64,000 nucleotides of DNA from Psychroflexus salarius (GTDB lineage Bacteria > Bacteroidota > Bacteroidia > Flavobacteriales > Flavobacteriaceae). The stretch lies in contig NZ_FQTW01000003.1 in assembly GCF_900129035.1 (NCBI RefSeq), forward strand, positions 1 to 64,000, given 5' to 3'. The translations under genes and the position numbers were made by a program. Of this stretch, positions 46,112 through 54,314 are shown piece after piece; within the stretch, counting starts at the first letter, position 1, and each line of letters opens with the position of its first letter. The notes below the pieces were generated by a model that was not told the origin of the DNA, did no database searches, and saw only the letters and a list, made by a program, of their open reading frames with translations.

Positions 46112-46132
46112 TTTGAATATGTAGTGTATAGT
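46112..46132 (+). promoter_or_regulatory. PUL operator block A, copy 3 (diverged)
   Basis: TGAATAT and TGTATAG lie 11 bp apart, in the same orientation as copies 1 and 2, 145 bases upstream of the SusR-like gene. It matches copy 1 in about 16 of 21 positions. Confidence 0.35.
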
Positions 46133-46143
46133 TGCTTATCAAC

Positions 46144-46704
46144 TTAATTTACCTCTAAATTTAAATCAAATTCGATATTAATTACAGGATCAACTTGAAT
46201 GGTTCCAAGTAATTTTCTTGGTGCTTCCATATCAAAATCATTAATATTTAATTTTAAGTTACCTTTATAATTATTATTGTGTTGTGGTAAAATATTAAAA
46301 GCGTAAAGATTAGTTTGATGAGCTATTTTAATTAAAGCTTCAACTTCAAATACATCTTCTTTTAAATTAATTTGAGTAAGCGTAATACTTATGTAAGGAT
46401 AGTCTTCAGATTGCATTAGCTTATTAAAATCACGATTAATCATTCTGCCGCCACAATCAAAAGCTTCACTTTTTAATTTAATTTTAGCATCATCTAAAAT
46501 GATAGCACTACTAAGGGTATTATAATCTACGATTTGACATCCTGGTGCTATTGAAGTGGTATAAACGCAGGAAAATTTATTAACATTAGATTGTCCGCTA
46601 ATTGTAATTTGGCTCCCTTTTTTTATGTGAACATCAACTGTATTATTAGTTGATATAAAAAAGCCAAAACTCAAAATAAAAAATAAGTATGGTAAGGCTT
46701 TCAT
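46144..46704 (-). CDS. YceI-family periplasmic protein
   Basis: This 186-residue exported protein has a hydrophobic N-terminal signal. The YceI beta-barrel (lipocalin-like) pattern follows: ITISGQSNVNKFSC early, RMINRDFNKLMQSEDYPYISITL in the middle and LKLNINDFDMEAPRKLLGTIQVDPVINIEF at the end. YceI proteins bind isoprenoid-type lipids; a precise role is unknown. It follows the porin gene beyond a hairpin terminator, so it may be transcribed by read-through. It is a distant paralogue of the YceI gene at 48040-48606. Confidence 0.8.
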   Translation of the reverse strand: MKALPYLFFILSFGFFISTNNTVDVHIKKGSQITISGQSNVNKFSCVYTTSIAPGCQIVDYNTLSSAIILDDAKIKLKSEAFDCGGRMINRDFNKLMQSEDYPYISITLTQINLKEDVFEVEALIKIAHQTNLYAFNILPQHNNNYKGNLKLNINDFDMEAPRKLLGTIQVDPVINIEFDLNLEVN

Positions 46705-46716
46705 AATTTAATAATT

Positions 46717-46746
46717 AAAAGGGCTTGATCAAACTCAAGCCCTTTT
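46717..46746 (-). terminator. Terminator after the porin gene
   Basis: AAAAGGGCTTGA (46717-46728) and TCAAGCCCTTTT (46735-46746) form a perfect 12-bp stem with a 6-base loop, flanked by A and T. It lies between the porin gene and the downstream YceI gene. Confidence 0.8.
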
Positions 46747-46765
46747 TGGTTAATTCAAACAACTA

Positions 46766-48028
46766 TTAAAAACTGATTACAGCTTCTAGCATCAATCCAT
46801 CAAATTGTCCGTCAGCTAGAATACTTGTAGCATCAAAATCTGAATAAGACTGTTTAACATATTCAATTTTAGTAAGAATATTTTTAGTCATAAACCAACC
46901 AGCGCCAAGCTGAAGTCTATCAACAGAAATATCTTGTCCAGGTGCTTGTTCACCATCAACTAAACTATATCTACCGCCTACATAGAAGTCTTCATTTTCT
47001 CCAAAACGATATAGCAAATCTGCTGCATAGTGGTTATAAGTTCGGCTAGGTGGGTTAGGACCAAAACCTTTACCAGAAGCATTTTCATATAGTCCGAAGA
47101 ACTCTAATCCTTTATATTTTACAAATGGGTTAATCATAATTGAAGTTAACTCTGTTGATAAACCTGGATTAATTCGACCTGAACGAAAGTTACTACTAGA
47201 ACTTGCATCTACATCTTCCATGACTAAATAATATCTAGAACCTGCACGATCACCATCGTATAGCCATGTTTTAGAAGATTCGCTAGTGGAGTACATAGAA
47301 CCAGTTAACCTAAACCTTAAGTCATCATTAATTTGCTTATCATAGCCCAATTTTGCTACAAAAGATGCTTTAGTATTAGTTTCTTCAACCGATTGGTTAA
47401 GCTTACCATTGGTTACACCTAACATGGCAATCCATCCACTTCTTCTATAATAAGCTTCAAAACCAACTTCAGTTGTGAAAGCATCCATTAAATGGTTACC
47501 AATAAATGGGTTGTAAATTGTTGCAGCATTATCAGAACGTCTAAAGTGAGCATCACCATAGTTAATTTCCATGTGACCAAACTTGAATGTTAAATACTTC
47601 ATTGCATCGGCCATAAAGCCTTCATTAATAAATTCAAGCTTATCAACCAATAAATATCCACCTTTAACATAAGGTTCTGGATGGTGTCGGGAAGATAAGT
47701 AAGTTCTTAAGTGCATTCTCACACCATCATAAAGCGCTACATCTAAATCTAAGTTAGCCGTTGCTAAATTAAAGTTATCGCCTAAAGCAATTAATGGTAC
47801 TGCGCCATTATTTTCATGATCTATCGCTTGAAACTGTAGTGTTGATGCACCACCAATTCGAACTTTTACACCATCAAAAGTAGATGTAGTGTCTTTTGGA
47901 GCTTCAAACATAGTGACACCGCGTTGGTCTCGTGGTCTAAAGTTGTCTAAATCGCGCTTCTGTGCGTTTGTTAATTGTGTGATTGCCAAAGCAATTAGCA
48001 AAAACACGGTTGTTTTCATGGTTTTCAT
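46766..48028 (-). CDS. Outer-membrane porin-like protein
   Basis: This 420-residue protein has a signal peptide ending TNAQ. The remainder shows porin-type amphipathic strands (VRIGGASTLQFQAID, MHLRTYLSSRHHPEP, LLYRFGENEDFYVGGRYSLV, FDGLMLEAVISF at the end), similar in style to phosphate-selective porin O/P-like proteins. The C-terminal Phe is that of an outer-membrane barrel. The substrate is not known. It lies 11 bases after a YceI gene in the same operon. Its nearness to the SusCD-less glucan locus makes it a candidate for oligosaccharide entry, which is inference. Confidence 0.8.
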   Translation of the reverse strand: MKTMKTTVFLLIALAITQLTNAQKRDLDNFRPRDQRGVTMFEAPKDTTSTFDGVKVRIGGASTLQFQAIDHENNGAVPLIALGDNFNLATANLDLDVALYDGVRMHLRTYLSSRHHPEPYVKGGYLLVDKLEFINEGFMADAMKYLTFKFGHMEINYGDAHFRRSDNAATIYNPFIGNHLMDAFTTEVGFEAYYRRSGWIAMLGVTNGKLNQSVEETNTKASFVAKLGYDKQINDDLRFRLTGSMYSTSESSKTWLYDGDRAGSRYYLVMEDVDASSSSNFRSGRINPGLSTELTSIMINPFVKYKGLEFFGLYENASGKGFGPNPPSRTYNHYAADLLYRFGENEDFYVGGRYSLVDGEQAPGQDISVDRLQLGAGWFMTKNILTKIEYVKQSYSDFDATSILADGQFDGLMLEAVISF

Positions 48029-48039
48029 AAGTAAGTGAT

Positions 48040-48606
48040 TTAATTATTGTAAGTTAAATTAGTCATAACGGTAACATTTTCTCCCGTAGTAATTGTACCA
48101 AATAAAGCTTTCGGCGGATCTATGTTATAATCTAGCATATTAATCTTGTAGGTTGAAGAGAGCTTTATTTGATTATTAGTTTTCGAAATTTCGAAAGGTA
48201 TTTCAACTTTTTTGGTTGTACCAGCTATGGTTAAATTGCCAACAGCAACATAAGTTCCAGCCGATTTTTGTATTGAAGTCGATTTGAAATTAATAAACTT
48301 ATAGTCATCAGCATCTAAAGCTTTGTAAGTGTTTTTATCCATTCCACCTTTACCACTTTTCATGCTTTTCACAGGAACCTTAAACACAATAGACTGAACT
48401 GATAATTCGTCTTGGTTAGCGTTTACCAGTTGAAGTTGACTCACTAAATCTTCAACCTCAATTTCCCAATCGTGAATATTTGAAGTACCTTCAACAATAA
48501 CATGGCTGTGTTCTACATTGGCCTTAAAACTCTGAGCCTGACTTAAACCAATTGAAGCTAGAAAAAGGAAGCTTAAAAAGCTAAGTTTTAAAATTGATAT
48601 TCGCAT
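48040..48606 (-). CDS. YceI-family periplasmic protein
   Basis: This 188-residue YceI protein has a signal peptide ending SQAQ. Family motifs are visible: HSHVIVEGTSNIHDWE near residue 33, KNTYKALDADDYKFINF near residue 95 and LDYNIDPPKALFGTITTGENVTV near the end. It is the first gene of a YceI-porin operon. Upstream are a near-consensus -7 box (minus strand CATATTTG, 48656-48663) and a Crp/Fnr-like inverted repeat at 48687-48698. Confidence 0.87.
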   Translation of the reverse strand: MRISILKLSFLSFLFLASIGLSQAQSFKANVEHSHVIVEGTSNIHDWEIEVEDLVSQLQLVNANQDELSVQSIVFKVPVKSMKSGKGGMDKNTYKALDADDYKFINFKSTSIQKSAGTYVAVGNLTIAGTTKKVEIPFEISKTNNQIKLSSTYKINMLDYNIDPPKALFGTITTGENVTVMTNLTYNN

Positions 48607-48686
48607 TGCCTTATAATTTAATAGAGTTAAAATTTTTAACTATTGTTTGACAATGCAAATATGAGGCAGTAATTGCTCTTTATTTA

Positions 48687-48698
48687 TGATAAATGTCA
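48687..48698 (-). promoter_or_regulatory. Crp/Fnr-like site upstream of the YceI-porin operon
   Basis: TGATAAATGTCA has the TGA-N6-TCA symmetry of Crp/Fnr-family sites. Its centre is about 42 bases upstream of the start expected from the -7 box at 48656-48663, the usual position for a class II activator. Confidence 0.4.
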
Positions 48699-48807
48699 TC
48701 ATAATTAAGGTTTAAATGTAGAACGAATCAACTCAAACCTTGTAGTTTACAATGTAGAAATAAGAAGACGCTATAAATGTTGTATGGCTAAAACTTAGGT
48801 AAGTATA

Positions 48808-49164
48808 TTAAACGGCGAATGCCTTTAATTCTTCTAAATCTAAATAATCAAGCATTTTTTCATGGCAAGCTTCTAACTTTAACTTTAAAGGATGCCCTGC
48901 TTCACGGCTTCGTAGCCAAACGCCCATACAAATGCACCACCAATCACCAGCTTGAAGTCCTATAAATTGCCATTCTGGTTTTGGGGTAATTAAGTCATTA
49001 CCGCGCGCTTTATTCCACTCCAAAAAACCTTGCGTTACTTGAGCAGCAACAATATGTAAACCTGGATCCTGCTTGGTATAACTGCAATATCCATCTCTAA
49101 AGACACCTGTTTTAGGGTTAAAAGAACAGGCTTGCAATTCTGTACCTAATACATTTTTAGCCAT
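48808..49164 (-). CDS. DUF2237 family protein
   Basis: This 118-residue soluble protein has the DUF2237 pattern: NVLGTELQACS at the start, GVFRDGYC, RGNDLITPKPEWQFIGLQAGDWWCICMGVW in the middle and LEACHEKMLDYLDLEELKAF at the end. The conserved Cys and Trp residues are kept. The function of the family is unknown. Confidence 0.9.
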   Translation of the reverse strand: MAKNVLGTELQACSFNPKTGVFRDGYCSYTKQDPGLHIVAAQVTQGFLEWNKARGNDLITPKPEWQFIGLQAGDWWCICMGVWLRSREAGHPLKLKLEACHEKMLDYLDLEELKAFAV

Positions 49165-49228
49165 AACTAAAGTTTAGTTACTAAAATAGTTGAGGTTTTT
49201 CAATCTTAAGCTTAAACTAATCATAAAT

Positions 49229-50086
49229 CTAAGCTACTTCAACGCCACGTGAGGCTTCATAAAGTTTAAACCAGTCTTGACGTTCTATATCAAGTTGTTG
49301 CGTGTCAACTAATAACTTCGCTCTATTAATCGATGTTGTACCTATAATTGGCAAAATATCAAACGGTAACTTGTTCAGAAATAACAGTGCAAGTTGAGCT
49401 TCTGTGATAGAATATTTCATACATAATTCTGTCAGCATTTTGTTTAATCTAGCATTAGGGCTTAATTTAAAAATATCACCTAAAGGTTGCCAAGCCATAG
49501 GTTGAATTTGCCGCTGAGCTAAACCATATAAATGGTCACTTTCAATCGCATCAAGATGTGTTATTGAAATTTGAATTTGATTATAACAAATTTCAACACT
49601 AGCACTTAAATAATCAATTTGTGCTAGGCTGAAGTTAGACACACCAAACTGCTTAATTAAACCTTGGCTTTGAAGTTGTTCTACAGCTTCAGCAATTTCA
49701 TCACTTTGCATAAGCGGACTCGGCCGATGTAATAAAAACACATCTAGATAGTCACACTCTAAGTTAGCAATACTTTGCTTGGCTTGGGCAATGATGTAAT
49801 CTGCATTATATTGGTAATGCTTCAACTGGTTCTGGCGCTTTTTAGACGGTAATTGCAAGCCACATTTTGATATGATTTGAATGTCTTTTCGATTTATTTT
49901 GCTTGCTTTAAAAGCCTTCCCAAACTCAGCTTCTGTGGTATAATCTCCATAAATATCAGCATGGTCAAAACTAGAAATACCGTTTTCAAGATTGGCTTCT
50001 ATACGTTGGGTAATTTGTTGGGTTGAGAGTTGTTTTCCCCATTTCCCATAAGTCATACAACCTTGAATTACAGGAGATAGCTTCAT
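49229..50086 (-). CDS. Aldo/keto reductase
   Basis: This 285-residue NADPH-dependent oxidoreductase has an (alpha/beta)8 barrel. Catalytic residues are visible: Asp and Tyr in FDHADIYGDY (about residue 40), Lys in IISKCGLQ (about 75) and a His in LLHRPSPL (about 120). It is closest in style to the YdhF-like group. The substrate is unknown. The start codon lies one base after the trpS stop, so the two genes are an operon driven from the trpS promoter. Confidence 0.9.
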   Translation of the reverse strand: MKLSPVIQGCMTYGKWGKQLSTQQITQRIEANLENGISSFDHADIYGDYTTEAEFGKAFKASKINRKDIQIISKCGLQLPSKKRQNQLKHYQYNADYIIAQAKQSIANLECDYLDVFLLHRPSPLMQSDEIAEAVEQLQSQGLIKQFGVSNFSLAQIDYLSASVEICYNQIQISITHLDAIESDHLYGLAQRQIQPMAWQPLGDIFKLSPNARLNKMLTELCMKYSITEAQLALLFLNKLPFDILPIIGTTSINRAKLLVDTQQLDIERQDWFKLYEASRGVEVA

Positions 50087-50087
50087 C

Positions 50088-51056
50088 TTAATAGCCTAAT
50101 TTTGTTCTTACTCGGCTTAGTACATCATCAGCCACATGCGTTGCTTTTTGAGCGCCAATCTCAAGTTGATTGTCTAACTCAGCTTTGTCATTCATAAAAT
50201 CAGTATAAGCTTGGCGTTGTTTTTGGTATTTGTCAACAATAAGTTCAAATAAAGCTTGTTTGGCATGACCATAACCAAAATTACCAGCAAGGTATTTCGC
50301 TCGTAAGCCTTCAGTTTCTTTGGGTTTTGCCAATAATTTATAAAGCGCAAAAACATTGCAAGTATCTGGGTTTTTTGGCTTTTCAAGCGGCGTACTATCG
50401 GTTTGAATACCCATAATTTGTTTACGTAATTTCTTATCGGTTTGAAACAAGTTAATGGTATTGCCTTTAGATTTACTCATTTTTTCGCCATCTGTCCCTG
50501 GAATATATTTGGTGTTTTCTGCAATTTGAGCTTTTGGTAACACAAAGGTTTCACCAAATTTAGCATGAAAACGCTCAGCAACATCTCGCGTCATTTCAAT
50601 ATGTTGCAGTTGGTCTTTTCCGACGGGAATTATTTCAGCATCATAAAGCAAAATATCGGCTGCCATTAGCATCGGATAAGTGAATAAGCCAGCGTTGACA
50701 TCAGCGAGACGGTCGGCTTTATCTTTAAATGAATGTGCTAGCGTTAGCCTTTGATATGGAAACATACAGTTTAAATACCAGGTTAATTCTGTTACTTGCG
50801 GGACATCACTTTGCCTGTAAAAGGTACTTTTATTGACGTCTAAACCAAAAGCTAGCCATGTTGCGGCTGTGGCATAGGTGTTCTCTTTTAAAACTTTAGG
50901 GTCTTTTATTTGTGTGAGTGTGTGCAAGTTGGCGATAAACAAAAACGAATCGTTTTTAGGTTGATTGGCCATTTCTATAGCTGGTATTATAGCACCTAGT
51001 AAATTTCCTAAATGTGGCACACCAGTACTCTGAACGCCTGTTAATATTCTTGACAT
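50088..51056 (-). CDS. trpS: Tryptophanyl-tRNA synthetase
   Basis: This class I synthetase charges tRNA-Trp. The 322-residue protein has the HIGH-type motif GVPHLGNLLG (residues 12-21) and the KMSKS motif in DGEKMSKSKGN (about residue 195). Length and layout are normal. A promoter with TTG at 51106-51108 and -7 box TATCTTTG at 51080-51087 lies just upstream. No tryptophan leader or attenuator is visible. Confidence 0.96.
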   Translation of the reverse strand: MSRILTGVQSTGVPHLGNLLGAIIPAIEMANQPKNDSFLFIANLHTLTQIKDPKVLKENTYATAATWLAFGLDVNKSTFYRQSDVPQVTELTWYLNCMFPYQRLTLAHSFKDKADRLADVNAGLFTYPMLMAADILLYDAEIIPVGKDQLQHIEMTRDVAERFHAKFGETFVLPKAQIAENTKYIPGTDGEKMSKSKGNTINLFQTDKKLRKQIMGIQTDSTPLEKPKNPDTCNVFALYKLLAKPKETEGLRAKYLAGNFGYGHAKQALFELIVDKYQKQRQAYTDFMNDKAELDNQLEIGAQKATHVADDVLSRVRTKLGY

Positions 51057-51079
51057 GTTTCTTGTTATGTTTGAAGCGT

Positions 51080-51108
51080 CAAAGATAATTAAAAGCTTTC
51101 AGTATCAA
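51080..51108 (-). promoter_or_regulatory. trpS promoter
   Basis: On the minus strand, TTG (51106-51108), an 18-base spacer and TATCTTTG (51080-51087) fit the Bacteroidota promoter. The ATG follows 23 bases later. Confidence 0.65.
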
Positions 51109-51118
51109 TAGAGTTTAC

Positions 51119-51126
51119 TAAATTTG
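51119..51126 (+). promoter_or_regulatory. -7 box of the acyltransferase gene (leaderless)
   Basis: TAAATTTG matches TAnnTTTG and ends only six bases before the ATG at 51133, so the transcript should have almost no 5' leader. Confidence 0.55.
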
Positions 51127-51132
51127 GCAACT

Positions 51133-51870
51133 ATGCGATTTATTAAGATTCCATTTATAATTGTTTGGCGACTGTGGTTTTATCTCTTAGTCATTGTACC
51201 TATTTTACTTTTATTTCCAGCGCTTTTAGCGACAACCACCAAAGAAAAGCATTATAAATATGCTTACCGAATTGCAAGGTTTTGGGCAAAGATTATTTTG
51301 TTTGGCATGGGCTTTATACCAAATGTAAAAGTCCAGCAAGCTTTAGAGCCAGGAAAAAGCTACATGCTTACGGCTAATCACACGAGCATGATTGATATCA
51401 TGATGATGCTTTATGTAAGTAAATCGCCGTTTGTATTTATCGGGAAAAAAGAGTTAAGCAAATTGCCCGTATTTGGTTTTTTCTACAAACGAATGTGTAT
51501 TTTGGTAGATCGTAAAAGTCCGCAAAGTCGGCGTGACGCTTTTGTTGAGGCTCAACGCCGTTTAAGTCGTGGTACAAGCATCTGTATTTTTCCTGAAGGT
51601 GGCGTTCCTGACGATGTATCGCTTAAGCTAGATGAGTTTAAAGATGGCGCGTTTCGACTTGCCATCGAACATCAAATTCCCATTGTACCAATTAGTTTTA
51701 TTGATAATAAGAAAAACTTTCGTTACCAGTTTTTAACAGGATCGCCTGGTGTTTTAAGGGCTGTTATTCACCCGTTTATTTCAACTGAAGACTTAAGCTT
51801 AAATTTAGCGCATAAAAAACGGCTCAAGGCTGAAACCCGAGCCGCTATTGCTTCTTGTTTAGAATGGTAA
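51133..51870 (+). CDS. plsC: 1-acyl-sn-glycerol-3-phosphate acyltransferase
   Basis: This membrane acyltransferase makes phosphatidic acid from lysophosphatidic acid. The 245-residue protein starts at the ATG at 51133 (a TTG nine bases earlier lies inside the -7 box). It has an N-terminal membrane helix (about residues 8-28). The catalytic HxxxxD motif is in ANHTSMIDIM (about residue 86) and the substrate-binding motif is FPEGGVP (about residue 155). It is divergent from trpS. Some homologues act on other acyl acceptors, such as in ornithine lipid synthesis. Confidence 0.88.
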   Translation: MRFIKIPFIIVWRLWFYLLVIVPILLLFPALLATTTKEKHYKYAYRIARFWAKIILFGMGFIPNVKVQQALEPGKSYMLTANHTSMIDIMMMLYVSKSPFVFIGKKELSKLPVFGFFYKRMCILVDRKSPQSRRDAFVEAQRRLSRGTSICIFPEGGVPDDVSLKLDEFKDGAFRLAIEHQIPIVPISFIDNKKNFRYQFLTGSPGVLRAVIHPFISTEDLSLNLAHKKRLKAETRAAIASCLEW

Positions 51871-51887
51871 ATTTAGTTTTTCAAGCT

Positions 51888-52553
51888 TTAAAATGGAAGT
51901 ATCACTTGAAATCTAAACATGTGCTGGTCTTCTTCAATTGTATTAATTAATTGAGTATAGTCTGAATCCCAAGAGTTTTGAGATAAATTGAAGTCGTAGC
52001 TTACTTGTAATCTTAACCAAGGTTCTAAGTCTTTGTTGTTAAACTGAAAACTCATCACTGGTCCTAAATACCAATTGTTTAAATCTATTTTGGTAAGTTC
52101 TCCTAAATTAGATGGGTTGGCTAAATCGGCTTCACTGTTAGTATTATACAATTCGTTTTCAATGAAGGTATAATTAATCTGGGCACCGAGATTAAACTTG
52201 TGTTGATTTATTTTAAATAGATTGTATTGATAACCTAAACCTATCATATTACGACTCAACTCATAATTATAACCGTTTTGATCATCTTCGGATTCTGAAG
52301 TTGCCCATTCTAAACTATACATACTTTTAGGTGTTTGAACGGTTAAACCAAATGAAAACTCAAAATCGGTCGTTCTAATTTCTGGAAATTCATCGTTTTG
52401 AAGTGCTGAAGAAAGATTAAAATCATCGGCAGATTGAAGCCCTAAACCAATATAATAATTAACATTAATTGGTTTTGTTTCTGTAGAATCACTTTGGCTA
52501 AAACTCAGGCCAAAACTTAACATAAAGCATAAAGTTAGTAGTGTTGTTTTCAT
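51888..52553 (-). CDS. Outer-membrane beta-barrel-like protein of unknown function
   Basis: This 221-residue exported protein has a signal peptide ending GLSFSQ. Strands such as VNYYIGLGLQSADDF, FEFSFGLTVQTP, FNLGAQINYTFI and a terminal FRFQVILPF support a small outer-membrane barrel. No closer family is recognised. It converges with plsC, 17 bases apart. Confidence 0.7.
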   Translation of the reverse strand: MKTTLLTLCFMLSFGLSFSQSDSTETKPINVNYYIGLGLQSADDFNLSSALQNDEFPEIRTTDFEFSFGLTVQTPKSMYSLEWATSESEDDQNGYNYELSRNMIGLGYQYNLFKINQHKFNLGAQINYTFIENELYNTNSEADLANPSNLGELTKIDLNNWYLGPVMSFQFNNKDLEPWLRLQVSYDFNLSQNSWDSDYTQLINTIEEDQHMFRFQVILPF

Positions 52554-52634
52554 GGTTTTTTATTTTTATGAATAAATATGGTTATATAAAGCTAAAATTT
52601 AAGAATTTTGTGTCTTTAATTTTAACTTCATGTT

Positions 52635-53498
52635 ATGACTAACAAACCAATTATTGTGCCATTAATTTTATTAATGTTTGTTTTTTCAGGTTTCTTAAAT
52701 CTAAATGCTCAATCTAAAATAGTAGGAAACCGCGAGGTTGAAGAACAACAACAAATTTTTGATGAGCCGATTGAAACCCTAATTGTAGGCTCTAATTTAG
52801 AGATAGAATTAATTAAATCGGCGCGTGCATCAGTCACTTTAGAAGCTGACGCTAACTTACACTCGGCTGTAGATATTAACTTATCTAATGGCGTTTTAAA
52901 TTGTTCGGTCAATAAAATTGTCAAACGTTCTAAATCATTTAAATTAATTGTAAGGTATACCGAAGCTTTAAAAACAATTGTACTTAATGATGAAGCAGCT
53001 TTAACATCTAAAAAAGGTATTTCTACAACTCAACTTAACCTTACTTTAAACGATGATGCAAGCGTAGATACAGAAATTACATGTAATGAATTTACGCTCA
53101 ACAACAACAATAATGAAGGTTTTAAGATAGCTACCAATTGCGAGCTTAAGATTGAAAGCCGAAAGACTATTTTGAACTTGAATAAGAAAAGTAATAACAA
53201 GATTGAATTAAATACGGATAACTTAACACTTGCTATTAAAGATAAAGCTGATTTAAGTTTAGTCGGTTTTGCTAAAAAAGCAAATGTTACAGCCACTAAT
53301 TCTTCTAAAATTAAGGCTGAAGAATTTAAAATAATGAATTTAGACCTCTACACTTCTGAAGACGCTGAAGTAACTACTTTTGTAGAAAACCTTGTGAATA
53401 TTTCTGCCATAGGAAACAGCGTCATTGAACTGTATGGCGAAGCTCGTATTCGTATAGATGCTTTAAAAAATGAAGCTAGCTTATTAAAACAAGATTAA
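52635..53498 (+). CDS. DUF2807 (head GIN) domain protein
   Basis: This 287-residue exported protein has a signal peptide ending LNAQ. Repeating beta-strand turns follow, of the putative auto-transporter adhesin head GIN domain (DUF2807). Examples are FDEPIETLIVGSNLEIEL, LKTIVLNDEAALT and LNLTLNDDASVDTEI. Strands of about 20 residues suggest a parallel beta-helix-like stack. The function is unknown; surface or periplasmic location is inferred. It is convergent with yebC, with stops two bases apart. Confidence 0.75.
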   Translation: MTNKPIIVPLILLMFVFSGFLNLNAQSKIVGNREVEEQQQIFDEPIETLIVGSNLEIELIKSARASVTLEADANLHSAVDINLSNGVLNCSVNKIVKRSKSFKLIVRYTEALKTIVLNDEAALTSKKGISTTQLNLTLNDDASVDTEITCNEFTLNNNNNEGFKIATNCELKIESRKTILNLNKKSNNKIELNTDNLTLAIKDKADLSLVGFAKKANVTATNSSKIKAEEFKIMNLDLYTSEDAEVTTFVENLVNISAIGNSVIELYGEARIRIDALKNEASLLKQD

Positions 53499-53499
53499 G

Positions 53500-54261
53500 C
53501 TATTGGCCTTCGTTTAAAGCTTCAATTAATTCATCGGTGATTTCAAGCGTATGATAAACGTTTTGAACATCATCATCATCTTCAAATTTTTCGATAAGAT
53601 TCATGATTTTGATGGCGTCTTCAACTGGTAATTCTGTGGTGTTGAGCGGAATTCTCTGTAGACCAGCATTTTTAGTTTCTATTGATAAGTCTTCAAGCTT
53701 CTGGTTCATTTTTCCGAAGTCATTAAAATCGGTATAAACTCTTAAAAAGTCGGTTTCATTTTCAAAGCTAGTTGCGCCACCATCGATTAATTCAAGCTCT
53801 AGTTCTTCAAGGTTTAGGGTGATATTTTCTTTAGCGATGGTAAACACACCTTTATGGTCAAATAAAAACTCTAATGAACCATTAGTCCCTAAACTTCCGC
53901 CATTTTTTGAAAAAATAGAACGTACTGAAGCCACTGTTCGGTTGGTATTATCTGTTGTGCATTCTACAAAAATAGCGATGCCATTTGGACCATAACCCTC
54001 GAAAGTAACGGTTTCGTAATTTTCGGCATCAGCGCCAGAGGCCTTTTTAATAGCACGTTGAATCGTGTCTTTTGGCATATTTACGCCTTTAGCATTGGCA
54101 ATCGCATTACGAAGTGATGGGTTTGATTCTGGGTCTGCGCCGCCACCTTCTTTTACAGCAACCGAAATATCTTTTATTGCTCTTGTAAATTCTTTTGCAC
54201 GCTTTTTATCTTGGGCGCCTTTTCTATGCTTAATATTAGCCCATTTACTATGTCCTGCCAT
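53500..54261 (-). CDS. yebC: YebC/PmpR-family protein
   Basis: This conserved three-domain protein has 253 residues and begins with the invariant MAGHSKWANIKHRKGAQDKK. It continues with YGPNGIAIFVECTTDNTNRT (about residue 108). Family members are DNA-binding regulators, and recent work links them to relieving ribosome stalling at proline-rich sequences. Length and motifs are normal. Confidence 0.95.
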   Translation of the reverse strand: MAGHSKWANIKHRKGAQDKKRAKEFTRAIKDISVAVKEGGGADPESNPSLRNAIANAKGVNMPKDTIQRAIKKASGADAENYETVTFEGYGPNGIAIFVECTTDNTNRTVASVRSIFSKNGGSLGTNGSLEFLFDHKGVFTIAKENITLNLEELELELIDGGATSFENETDFLRVYTDFNDFGKMNQKLEDLSIETKNAGLQRIPLNTTELPVEDAIKIMNLIEKFEDDDDVQNVYHTLEITDELIEALNEGQ

Positions 54262-54314
54262 AATTTTTGGTTTCTAAATTAAAGGTTATTAAGTCTAATG
54301 TTTAATCATTTTAT

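Noticed and set aside
24219-48606. A hidden SusC/SusD pair or TonB-dependent receptor in the glucan locus.
   Set aside because: No protein shows a TonB box, plug domain, or SusD-type TPR lipoprotein character. The two barrel-like proteins lack a plug.
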